This document shows positions 1 through 5,362 of a DNA stretch of 6,223 nucleotides, piece by piece. Position 1 is the first letter of the stretch, and each line of letters opens with the position of its first letter. The position numbers were made by a program, and so were the translations under genes. Under the pieces are notes generated by a model. The model was given only the letters and a program-made list of their open reading frames with translations, searched no databases and was not told where the DNA came from. This DNA comes from an uncultured Alphaproteobacteria bacterium. Lineage in GTDB: Bacteria > Pseudomonadota > Alphaproteobacteria > Micropepsales > Micropepsaceae. The stretch spans positions 1 to 6,223 of the forward strand of contig CALDFO010000602.1 in NCBI GenBank assembly GCA_937942205.1, given 5' to 3'.

Positions 1-1193
1 GCGCCCGGGCGCGTGATGGGCTCGCCGCCGGCACGCATCATCTGGCCCGAGACGCGCGGCACGCACCAGATACGCAGACCCGTGCGCGCATCCAGGGCAC
101 AGGTCTGCTGCGCGCCGGTGACATACATGATGCCGTCCACCACCACAGGCGTCGTCTCCAGCCCCTGTCCACCCGGCGCGAACAGCCAGGCGGCCTTCAG
201 GCGCGCGACATTGCCCGGCGTGATCTGATCCAGCGTGCTGTAGCGGTTGCCGTTGGTGCCGCCGTTATAGGATGGCCATTCGCCCTTTCTGGGCCGTGAC
301 ACCGCATCCATGTCGGCGGCGCTGAAGCCGGGGGCGGTGGCCAATGGTCCCAGGGGCGTTCCCCGCAGGCTGCCCAGATACGCCATCAGGGCGGTCCGCT
401 GCGCCGGCGTGGCCGTCAGCGGCGGCATATAGGATCGATCCTCGCGGGTGTACCCGTCGTAATCCTTGGCGGTCAGCAGGTGCATCTTGCCGTCGAAGTC
501 CTGCACGGCGAGGCTGTGCTCGGCCTCGGCGCGGGCAAAGCCGCGCAGCGTGGTGCCGTCGCGCATCCGCACACGGATGACCGTCCATTGCAGGTCGGGG
601 CAGAACGCCCAGCCGGGGCAGGCGGCGGTGCGCTTGGTGCCCATGCGCTCGGTCGGATGGTCCAGATAGCCGGTGATTTCGTCCGGCGTCAGGTTGGCCG
701 ACAGCGCCGAAAGATCGGGGCCGTTCGAGCCGCCCTTGCCGCGCACCATATGGCAGCTGGCGCACTTGCCCTCGCCGAAGAAGAAGACTTCGCCCGCCGC
801 GATCTGGGCGGGCGTGCCCTCGATGGCATCCGTCAGGTTCTTGGAATGAATCCAGGCCGCGATGGTGGCGATCTCCGCGGGGGGCAGATGGCCGAAAGCG
901 GGCATTCCGCGCGGGGTGCCGCCTGAAATGACGGCGGCGATCTGCGCCGCGTTCATCTTGCGCAGCGACGCGGAGCCGACCAGAGACGGGGCGCGGTCGC
1001 CTCCGGCGGCATTCTGGCCGTGACAGGTGGCGCAGGTGGCGTTGATCTGCTGCAACGCGCGCGCTTCGTCGGCGGCGGAGAGCGTGGCCGCCCCTGGCGC
1101 GCCTTGCGCGGCGGCGTGAAGCCATGCCGCCGAAGCGATGCCCGCGATCACGACGGCGGCGCCGATCAGGATGTTTTTCTTCAGGATGTTCAT
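1..1193 (-). CDS. Exported di-heme cytochrome c / PQQ-type beta-propeller dehydrogenase, 3' end outside window
   Basis: The 397 codons present run off the left edge without a stop. Residues 1-30 are a signal peptide or anchor (basic MNILKK, then a hydrophobic stretch). Two c-type heme sites follow: CATCH at 54-58 with candidate axial Met97 (GMPAF), and CASCH at 144-148 with candidate axial Met256 (YMPPL). About 110 residues separate the second heme site from its Met. They include a Cys192/Cys198 pair and a short beta-like module (DGTTLRG at 212-218). From about residue 305 a quinoprotein propeller begins: WPSYNGG at 306-312, RYSTLDQI at 317-324, TPVVVDGIMYV at 348-358. The family oxidises alcohols, aldoses or related polyols in the periplasm and passes electrons to cytochrome c. 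Catalytic PQQ ligands would lie beyond the edge, so activity is not proven. In-frame ATGs at 1205 and 1238 are alternative starts; none has a convincing ribosome binding site. The start is 49 nt after the oxygenase stop, so it is probably co-transcribed. Confidence 0.88.
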   Translation of the reverse strand, partial: MNILKKNILIGAAVVIAGIASAAWLHAAAQGAPGAATLSAADEARALQQINATCATCHGQNAAGGDRAPSLVGSASLRKMNAAQIAAVISGGTPRGMPAFGHLPPAEIATIAAWIHSKNLTDAIEGTPAQIAAGEVFFFGEGKCASCHMVRGKGGSNGPDLSALSANLTPDEITGYLDHPTERMGTKRTAACPGWAFCPDLQWTVIRVRMRDGTTLRGFARAEAEHSLAVQDFDGKMHLLTAKDYDGYTREDRSYMPPLTATPAQRTALMAYLGSLRGTPLGPLATAPGFSAADMDAVSRPRKGEWPSYNGGTNGNRYSTLDQITPGNVARLKAAWLFAPGGQGLETTPVVVDGIMYVTGAQQTCALDARTGLRIWCVPRVSGQMMRAGGEPITRPG

Positions 1194-1242
1194 GATCACA
1201 CTCATTTTGCGCGCATAATGGAAATTGTGGAGAGGCATTCGG

Positions 1243-1863
1243 TTACAACATCAGTTCCGATACATCGCGGTAATTCCCCAGCGTCCCCTTGACGAAGGTG
1301 TTGAACGCGATCGAATGGCGTTTTTCGTTCGTCTGGTTCTGCTCGACCAGATGGGTCAGGCGTGAGGAAAACAGGATGACGTCGTCCTGTTTCGGCGTGA
1401 GCCGGTTGATCGGCGTGTTGTAGATGTTGCGCTTGTTGGGGTCGGGGGGCAGATCGATCTGCTGATAACTGACATGCCGGGTGAAGACCATGCTCGCGGG
1501 CGGCGCGGGCAGGGGGCAATAGTACAGCGATCCGGAGATCACCGAATTGGAATGGGAATGGCCGTGCATCCCGGTATGGGCGTTGCAGGTCAGCGACCAG
1601 GACTGGGTGACATAGAGTTTCTGCGGAATGCACAGTACGTCGCGGGCATAGATATCGAGGATTTCCTGCACCGTGTCCTTGAGGCTCTTCAGCTCCGGCT
1701 CCTCGAATATATAGAGATTCTCGGAAATCAGATTCTCCATATTGTTGACCATCTTCAGGTTCTGGATGAAGGCGATCTGCTCCGGCGTGATGGTTCCGGC
1801 GATGTTGGCGCGAAAATAGGGTTCGACAAAGAGCGGGAAGACTTCGTGGGAAACGATGGGCAT
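1243..1863 (-). CDS. Putative 2OG-Fe(II) oxygenase (TIGR02466/PF13759 type)
   Basis: This 206-residue protein has no signal peptide and should be cytoplasmic. The core of a double-stranded beta-helix iron/2-oxoglutarate oxygenase is visible. It has a cluster HGHSHSNS (100-107) followed by SGSLYY (110-115), matching the family pattern HxHxxS..SGxxY, where His102 and His104 are candidate metal ligands. DVILFSSRLTH (161-171) supplies the distal His171, and RHSIAFNTF (182-190) supplies the arginine expected to bind the 2-oxoglutarate carboxylate. Family members are mostly uncharacterised, so the substrate is unknown; hydroxylation or oxidative demethylation are possibilities. The 90 or so N-terminal residues, before the motif region, look family-specific. 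The start has a near SD (AGGA very close to the ATG). It lies between the enolase superfamily gene (89 nt upstream) and the cytochrome/PQQ gene (49 nt downstream), all on the same strand, which suggests an operon. Confidence 0.82.
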   Translation of the reverse strand: MPIVSHEVFPLFVEPYFRANIAGTITPEQIAFIQNLKMVNNMENLISENLYIFEEPELKSLKDTVQEILDIYARDVLCIPQKLYVTQSWSLTCNAHTGMHGHSHSNSVISGSLYYCPLPAPPASMVFTRHVSYQQIDLPPDPNKRNIYNTPINRLTPKQDDVILFSSRLTHLVEQNQTNEKRHSIAFNTFVKGTLGNYRDVSELML

Positions 1864-1876
1864 GTGTCCTGTCTCT

Positions 1877-1898
1877 CTGTGTTGTGTCGCTGTGTTGT
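1877..1898 (-). repeat. Direct repeat ACAACACAG x2 upstream of the oxygenase gene
   Basis: On the minus strand the 9-mer ACAACACAG occurs twice with a 13-bp period, 14-35 bp before the oxygenase ATG. The leader here is unusually A/C-rich for this locus. It may simply be an unstructured translation-initiation region; no function can be assigned. Confidence 0.4.
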
Positions 1899-1936
1899 AT
1901 CGGCTTTGCGCGGGCGTGGCGTGGTATCCGGTGGGG

Positions 1937-1957
1937 TTGCGTCAGGATTGCGTCAGG
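1937..1957. repeat. Tandem repeat TTGCGTCAGG x2 across the enolase superfamily stop codon
   Basis: On the plus strand TTGCGTCAGG occurs at 1937-1946 and 1948-1957 (11-bp period). The second copy carries the TGA stop of the leftward gene (1955-1953); the first copy is just past it. This looks like a small slippage duplication at the gene end. Confidence 0.5.
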
Positions 1958-3236
1958 GTGGCGGCGGCGCGGGTGGGCCGATGCCCTGCAGCCCCTCGAC
2001 GCGGTAACGCGCCAGCGCCTTTTCATCGATATTCAGCCCCAGGCCCGGATAGGGCGGTACGCGGCACTCGCCATTTTCGAAGATGAAGGGCTGTTCGCCG
2101 TGCAGAAGCGCCAGGTAGGGCTTGCAATAATCGCCGGGCAGCCAGGGCGGATTGAGGACCGCGATCTCCTGGTACACCGAACCCATGGCCGCCGCGAGTT
2201 GCAGCCGCCCGGCCCAGGCCAGACCCGATATGCCATGGGGCGCGGTCTTGAGTCCCCAGGCGTCGGCCAGCACGCCGACTTTGCGCGCGATCCAGAGTCC
2301 GGCGATCAGGCGCACTTCGGGCTGGAGGATATCGTAGGTGCCATGGATCAGGCATTGCCGGTACGGCTCCAGCCCGTGATAGCCCTCTCCGCCGGTGATC
2401 AGGATGCCGCTTTCCCGGCGCAGGCGCGCGGGTCCTTCGTAATCGTCGCGCGCCAGCGGTTCTTCCAGCCAATGGCATCCGGCCTTTTTCAGCATATGCG
2501 CCGCGGCCAGGGCCTGCGCATAGCTCCACAGGCCGTTGGGCGAACGGTCGGCGGTGCGGTCGACCATGACGCGGAAGTCCGGTCCGCCCGCCGACAGGAT
2601 GTCGGCGCAGGCTTGCGCGTCGGTCTCGGTGTTGCGCCGGAACACCTGGATCTTCATGGCCCGGAAACCCGCGGCCCGCAGCAGGCCGGCCTGCTCCGCC
2701 TGTTGCCGGGGGGAAATGGTTTCCTGGCCCCGCGTACCCGGCCAGACATAGGTGGCATAGACCGGCTGGCGCTGGTTGCTGCCGCCCAGAAGGCGGGCGA
2801 CGGATACGCCCGCGATCTTGCCGATCGCGTCCCACATGGCCTCTTCGATTCCGCCCCAGCGGATCAGGCCGCGCGCCAGATGCGTCTCGATCTCGAACAG
2901 GTCGCGGCCCACCAGGACCGGCTGCGCGGCGGCGATCTGTTCCGCGGTGGAGCCCAGGAAGGAATAGCCCTTCACCCCGCTGGCGGTTTCCACACAGGTG
3001 ACATTGGTGCGCCCCGGCGGGCCGCCGGTCCGGCTGGGCGGCGCGTCGCCGGCCTGGGGCACCAGAACGTCGAACGTCGTCACGCTTTTGATCGCCATCG
3101 CGCGGACGTCGGCGCGCAGGGTATGCAGGGGCGCGGCGGCGGCGGCCTTGGCTGTCGCCAGCTTGGCGGCCATCAGGGTGCCGCCACCCGAAAGCAGCGC
3201 CATCACGCGGCGGCGGTCTGTGTTGTCAGTACCCAC
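1953..3236 (-). CDS. Enolase superfamily (mandelate racemase/MLE) protein, probable exported acid-sugar dehydratase
   Basis: 427 residues from a GTG start; an in-frame TGA nine codons upstream excludes a longer N-terminus. Residues 1-35 resemble a Tat leader: Arg8-Arg9-Arg10, then a weakly hydrophobic Ala/Gly/Leu stretch. The capping domain (about 48-155) has VETASGV (82-88) and ends in EEAMWDAIGKIAG and LLGG, typical of the family. The barrel has Lys195 on strand 2 (AMKIQV), candidate metal ligands Asp226 (MVDRT), Glu258 (LEEP) and Glu284 (GGEG), Glu307 in DILQPEV and His334 in TAPHG. A His after strand 7 and no Lys on strand 6 fit the mandelate racemase/acid-sugar dehydratase branch better than muconate cycloisomerases. 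Oddities: the second Lys of the usual KxK is Gln197, and the usual Asp partner of the catalytic His is Glu307. The protein ends in a Pro-rich tail. It is the likely first gene of an operon with the oxygenase and PQQ genes. Substrate not assignable. Confidence 0.88.
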   Translation of the reverse strand: MGTDNTDRRRVMALLSGGGTLMAAKLATAKAAAAAPLHTLRADVRAMAIKSVTTFDVLVPQAGDAPPSRTGGPPGRTNVTCVETASGVKGYSFLGSTAEQIAAAQPVLVGRDLFEIETHLARGLIRWGGIEEAMWDAIGKIAGVSVARLLGGSNQRQPVYATYVWPGTRGQETISPRQQAEQAGLLRAAGFRAMKIQVFRRNTETDAQACADILSAGGPDFRVMVDRTADRSPNGLWSYAQALAAAHMLKKAGCHWLEEPLARDDYEGPARLRRESGILITGGEGYHGLEPYRQCLIHGTYDILQPEVRLIAGLWIARKVGVLADAWGLKTAPHGISGLAWAGRLQLAAAMGSVYQEIAVLNPPWLPGDYCKPYLALLHGEQPFIFENGECRVPPYPGLGLNIDEKALARYRVEGLQGIGPPAPPPP

Positions 3237-3314
3237 GCAACAGCTCGATTTCCGGACACCCTGTCAGGATGTTAGACGGCGCGCGGGCGGGCCATAAGCG
3301 GCGCATTTTTCGAT

Positions 3315-3331
3315 CTCTCATGGATTGAGAG
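3315..3331. promoter_or_regulatory. Candidate operator, palindrome copy 1 (CTCTCA-N5-TGAGAG)
   Basis: A perfect 6+6 bp inverted repeat with a 5-bp centre (TGGAT). It lies in the 100-bp gap between the secreted-protein stop and the enolase superfamily GTG start, centred about 87 bp upstream of that GTG. On the strand of the flanking leftward genes it is followed by A-rich rather than T-rich sequence, so it is not an intrinsic terminator. Two more copies occur in this window, both non-coding. It is likely a dimeric repressor or activator site for the leftward operon. Confidence 0.6.
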
Positions 3332-3336
3332 GGGGA

Positions 3337-3909
3337 CTATGATTGACGCTGCACCTTGTAAGACCGGGTATCGCCGTCCGTTTTCAGATCGTAGGTCCAC
3401 ATGACTCCCGGCGTGATGGTGACCCGGGCGCCGGCCCGCAAAGCTATCTTGCGCCCTATCTCGACATTCACCTGGCGCCAGACCTGGCCATTCTCCAAGG
3501 TCACGACAAAGGCCCCCCGGCTGTCATATTGCACCTGCGCCAGGGCGGAAATCGTGTTGGGGCCGGCATTGCCGCTGAGGCCCGGCATGAAGCTTTTCCT
3601 GGGCAGCGCCGTGCTTTCCAGCCTGTCCGGTCTTGGAGGCAGCGCGCGCGCGGTGGCGGGTGGCAGGACGCGCGGCGCGGGGGGGACCAGGCGCTGCTGA
3701 TAGTCCGAGGCGGGGGGCAGGCCCAGCTTGGCGCGCATGGGCTGCTTGGCCCCATAGGTGCAATCCAGCCAGGTGCGGTCGTCCGGGATGGATTGGCAGC
3801 GCTGCATGGCCGCCCAGACATCGTCCCGCGTATCGGCCCGCGCCGGCTGGAGGGCCGGAAAAAGCACGCCAAGCGAGACAATCGACAGCAAGGAAATATA
3901 CGCCTTCAT
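3337..3909 (-). CDS. Small secreted/periplasmic protein of unknown function
   Basis: 190 residues. I chose the ATG at 3909 because it directly begins a classical signal peptide (MKAYISLLSIVSLGVLFPAL, likely cut after PARA at residue 25) and has AGAGGG five bases upstream. A longer in-frame reading from 4071 would add 54 Arg-rich residues ahead of the signal, which is not credible. The mature part has three pieces. The first is a short helical segment with Cys38 and Cys50 (RCQSIPDDRTWLDC), recalling the 'C-x11-C' N-termini of many proteobacterial envelope proteins; the two Cys may form a disulfide. The second is a Pro/Arg-rich linker (about 74-105). The third is a C-terminal beta-rich part with TLENGQVWRQV (137-147) and a repeated 'Arg/Val-Thr-Ile' strand pattern. 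I know similar 'NGQxW' C-termini from alphaproteobacterial hypothetical proteins but no function. Its stop is 100 nt from the enolase superfamily start with no clear terminator, so read-through is possible. Confidence 0.82.
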   Translation of the reverse strand: MKAYISLLSIVSLGVLFPALQPARADTRDDVWAAMQRCQSIPDDRTWLDCTYGAKQPMRAKLGLPPASDYQQRLVPPAPRVLPPATARALPPRPDRLESTALPRKSFMPGLSGNAGPNTISALAQVQYDSRGAFVVTLENGQVWRQVNVEIGRKIALRAGARVTITPGVMWTYDLKTDGDTRSYKVQRQS

Positions 3910-3914
3910 GTCAG

Positions 3915-3938
3915 CCCTCTGGATATCAGACCCTCTGG
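3915..3938 (-). repeat. Direct repeat CCAGAGGG x2 in the secreted-protein leader
   Basis: On the minus strand CCAGAGGG occurs twice with a 16-bp period (3938-3931 and 3922-3915). The start-proximal copy contains the ribosome binding site five bases before the ATG, so the SD is effectively duplicated. The distal copy also lies in a small inverted repeat, GACC-CTCT-GGTC (3929-3940). Confidence 0.5.
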
Positions 3939-3979
3939 TCGCGGCGTTTCGTGACGGCGCGCATCGCGTTTGCCGCGCC

Positions 3980-4007
3980 AGAATAGCAGAGCATGGGAAG
4001 GCGTGAA
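3980..4007 (-). promoter_or_regulatory. Candidate promoter for the secreted-protein gene
   Basis: On the minus strand TTCACG (4007-4002) is followed after 16 bp by TATTCT (3985-3980), a fair sigma70-type match. It would give a leader of about 60 nt before the ATG at 3909, containing the duplicated CCAGAGGG element. Confidence 0.3.
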
Positions 4008-4077
4008 TTGTGCGTGTGCGAGATATCGGCGGGCGGCCCGATGGCCCGCGCTTTTTGCACATGCTCCGCAAAGCATA

Positions 4078-4094
4078 TTCTCATTGTGTGAGAG
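4078..4094. promoter_or_regulatory. Candidate operator, palindrome copy 2 (TTCTCA-N5-TGAGAG)
   Basis: The same inverted repeat with one mismatch in the left arm (T for C) and centre TTGTG. It sits in the divergent intergenic region, 120 bp before the hydrolase ATG and about 170 bp before the oppositely oriented secreted-protein gene. A TTGACA hexamer follows 19 bp after the right arm, so a bound regulator would sit just upstream of a promoter. Confidence 0.55.
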
Positions 4095-4113
4095 ATGAAC
4101 GCGGCTGTTCGCA

Positions 4114-4142
4114 TTGACACGCCTGGAAAGGACAAGAACGCT
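4114..4142 (+). promoter_or_regulatory. Candidate promoter for the exported hydrolase (strong -35, weak -10)
   Basis: A perfect TTGACA lies at 4114-4119. At the correct spacing the -10 position reads AACGCT (4137-4142), which is poor, so this promoter may need an activator. The palindrome copy 2 ends 19 bp upstream. The perfect TATAAT at 4221-4226 lies inside the coding region (codons for Tyr-Asn after the start) and I regard it as coincidental. Confidence 0.3.
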
Positions 4143-4214
4143 TCCGGTACGCGGCAAGGCGCGTTTCACACGGCTGTCACACGGGCAGTCACAAAAGGCA
4201 GTCGCAATCCGGCC

Positions 4215-5186
4215 ATGACATATAATCGACGGCAATTCGTCGCCGGGTCCGCCGCGGTTGCCGCGGGCGCGTCCCCGCTACCGGCACAGGCGCTCGCCGA
4301 TATCCCCATCATCGACTGCCACATTCACCTTTTCGATGCCCGCCGTCCGCAAGGGGCACCTTATAAGGGCGGCCGGTCGTTTCCGGGCGGCGTCGCCTTG
4401 CCGTCCATGTATGCGCCGATCGCCGCGCCCTTGGGCATTGTCGGCGTGATCCATGTCGATGCCAGCCCCTGGGTCGAGGACAATCTGTGGATTCTGGAAA
4501 CGATCCAGGACGCACCGCTGATGGTCGGCATGATCGGCAATCTGCGCCTGGAAGGCCCCGAGTTCGGCGCCATGCTGGACCGCTATGCCAAGAATCCGCT
4601 TTTCCGGGGCATCCGGTATGGGAATCTGTGGGGTTACGATCTGCCCGGACAGGTGAACAATCCCGATGTCGTCGCGGGGTTGCGACGCCTGGCGCAGCAC
4701 GATCTGGTGCTGGAAACCGCCAACCAGAACCTCGCGCTTCTGTGGGCGGCGGTGCGCGCCAGCGACCAGGCGCCCGATCTGCGCATCGTGGTGGATCACC
4801 TGCCGGCCTTCGATCCGCAGCCCGAGGAAGCCGGGGAGTACCGGGCCGTGCTGAAGGAGATCGCGGCCCGCCGCAACATCTTCTGCAAACTGTCCGAGAT
4901 CGTTCACCCGCGCCGCCCCGCATCCGTGCCGCCCGTCATCGTCCGCGATCTTGCCGCGTTGCGCCCGGGCCTGGATGTGCTGATGGAGTGCTTTGGCGAG
5001 GACCGGGTCGTGTTCGGCAGCGATTGGCCGAACGCCGTCGGCGTTTCCGAGGTTCCGGATACCGTCGCGCTGGTCCGGGCGTATTTTTCCGGCCGAAGCC
5101 GCGCGGCGGCCGAGAAGTTCTTCTGGAAGAATTCCGTCGCCGTCTACAAATGGATCCGGCGGGCGCCGGAACAGCCGCGCCTTTGA
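4215..5186 (+). CDS. Tat-exported amidohydrolase-2 / COG3618 TIM-barrel hydrolase (lactonase-like)
   Basis: 323 residues. The ATG at 4215 was chosen because it puts a clear twin-arginine leader at the N-terminus (NRRQFVAG at residues 4-11, Ala-rich core, AQA/ALA cleavage options near 25-28). An ATG at 4095 would bury it behind 40 unrelated residues. No strong SD is visible. The mature protein begins with IIDCHIHLFD: His36 and His38 form the HxH of the amidohydrolase superfamily. Further landmarks are RGIRYG (131-136), VVDHLP with His195, CKLSEI (224-229) and VFGSDWPN with Asp270, the C-terminal catalytic Asp. The CKLS and GSDWP motifs match COG3618, which includes L-fuconolactonase and 2-pyrone-4,6-dicarboxylate lactonase. 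Hydrolysis of a lactone in the periplasm is the best guess, but the substrate is not readable and decarboxylase-like relatives exist. It diverges from the secreted-protein gene and is followed by a hairpin and the TonB receptor gene. Confidence 0.87.
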   Translation: MTYNRRQFVAGSAAVAAGASPLPAQALADIPIIDCHIHLFDARRPQGAPYKGGRSFPGGVALPSMYAPIAAPLGIVGVIHVDASPWVEDNLWILETIQDAPLMVGMIGNLRLEGPEFGAMLDRYAKNPLFRGIRYGNLWGYDLPGQVNNPDVVAGLRRLAQHDLVLETANQNLALLWAAVRASDQAPDLRIVVDHLPAFDPQPEEAGEYRAVLKEIAARRNIFCKLSEIVHPRRPASVPPVIVRDLAALRPGLDVLMECFGEDRVVFGSDWPNAVGVSEVPDTVALVRAYFSGRSRAAAEKFFWKNSVAVYKWIRRAPEQPRL

Positions 5187-5189
5187 TTC

Positions 5190-5231
5190 ACGTCCGCGCA
5201 ACCGGCTTCCGGGCCGCCGGCGCGCGCACGT
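5190..5231 (+). terminator. Stem-loop directly after the hydrolase stop (terminator-like, no U-tract)
   Basis: Starting three bases after the TGA, 5190-5199 pairs with 5222-5231 (9 of 10 pairs, one C-C mismatch). After a small internal loop, CCGGC at 5202-5206 pairs with GCCGG at 5216-5220, leaving a 9-nt loop. This is a strong GC-rich hairpin. No T-run follows, so it may be a factor-dependent terminator or a 3'-end stabiliser rather than a classical intrinsic terminator. It abuts palindrome copy 3. Confidence 0.45.
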
Positions 5232-5232
5232 C

Positions 5233-5249
5233 CTCTCAAGAAGTGAGAG
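5233..5249. promoter_or_regulatory. Candidate operator, palindrome copy 3 (CTCTCA-N5-TGAGAG)
   Basis: A perfect copy with centre AGAAG. It begins two bases after the hairpin that follows the hydrolase stop codon, and 113 bp separate its end from the TonB receptor ATG. The arms match copy 1 exactly and the centres differ, as expected for a protein-binding site rather than a duplicated stretch of DNA. Confidence 0.6.
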
Positions 5250-5277
5250 AGCCGCAGGGCAGGACGGTCCCGTTTTC

Positions 5278-5305
5278 TTGCTAGTTTCTTCGCCATCGGT
5301 ATCGT
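5278..5305 (+). promoter_or_regulatory. Candidate sigma70-type promoter for the TonB receptor
   Basis: TTGCTA (5278-5283) and TATCGT (5300-5305) are separated by 16 bp, giving a leader of about 50 nt before the receptor ATG. The palindrome copy lies about 28 bp upstream of the -35 hexamer. The match is only moderate, and no measured start supports it. Confidence 0.3.
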
Positions 5306-5362
5306 CGATCACACGTCATGCCCTGCCTTTCGGCACGGGCCTGCAAAAGATGGGGACACCAG

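Larger units (their letters stand above)
3910..4214. other. Divergent intergenic region between secreted-protein and hydrolase genes
   Basis: About 305 bp without a supported gene. It holds the duplicated SD-like element (3915-3938), a leftward promoter candidate (3980-4007), palindrome copy 2 (4078-4094) and a rightward TTGACA (4114-4119). Reading frames that cross it in either direction are Arg-rich extensions in front of signal peptides and look non-coding. Confidence 0.6.

Noticed and set aside
265..1125. 286-codon open frame on the minus strand inside the cytochrome/PQQ gene
   Set aside because: Out-of-frame reading, extremely Arg-rich. The correct frame contains two CXXCH sites and the propeller start, and stays open to the left edge.
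1202..2026. 274-codon minus-strand frame overlapping the oxygenase gene
   Set aside because: Frame-shifted shadow rich in Arg, His and Pro; the 1863-1243 frame has the conserved oxygenase motifs.
1884..3275. 463-codon open frame on the plus strand, antisense to the enolase superfamily gene
   Set aside because: It is the mirror of a real high-GC gene. The translation shows no family motifs and is Gly/Arg/Gln/His-rich, whereas the minus frame has a full enolase superfamily pattern.
3315..3331. Palindrome copy 1 as an intrinsic terminator of the secreted-protein gene
   Set aside because: The 6-bp stem is only moderately GC-rich and is followed on the relevant strand by A-rich, not T-rich, sequence; identical arms recur before other genes.
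3910..4071. Upstream start at 4071 for the secreted protein
   Set aside because: The 54 added residues are Arg-rich and precede a complete signal peptide with its own SD.
4095..4214. ATG at 4095 as hydrolase start
   Set aside because: It would put 40 unrelated residues before an intact Tat leader, and the ATG directly abuts the palindrome, whose GAGAG arm only mimics an SD.
4221..4226. TATAAT as a -10 box
   Set aside because: It lies inside the hydrolase coding region right after the start codon and has no acceptable -35 at normal spacing.
4278..5312. 344-codon open frame on the minus strand opposite the hydrolase
   Set aside because: Arg/Gly-rich with no recognisable motif; the plus frame has a Tat leader and all amidohydrolase landmarks.
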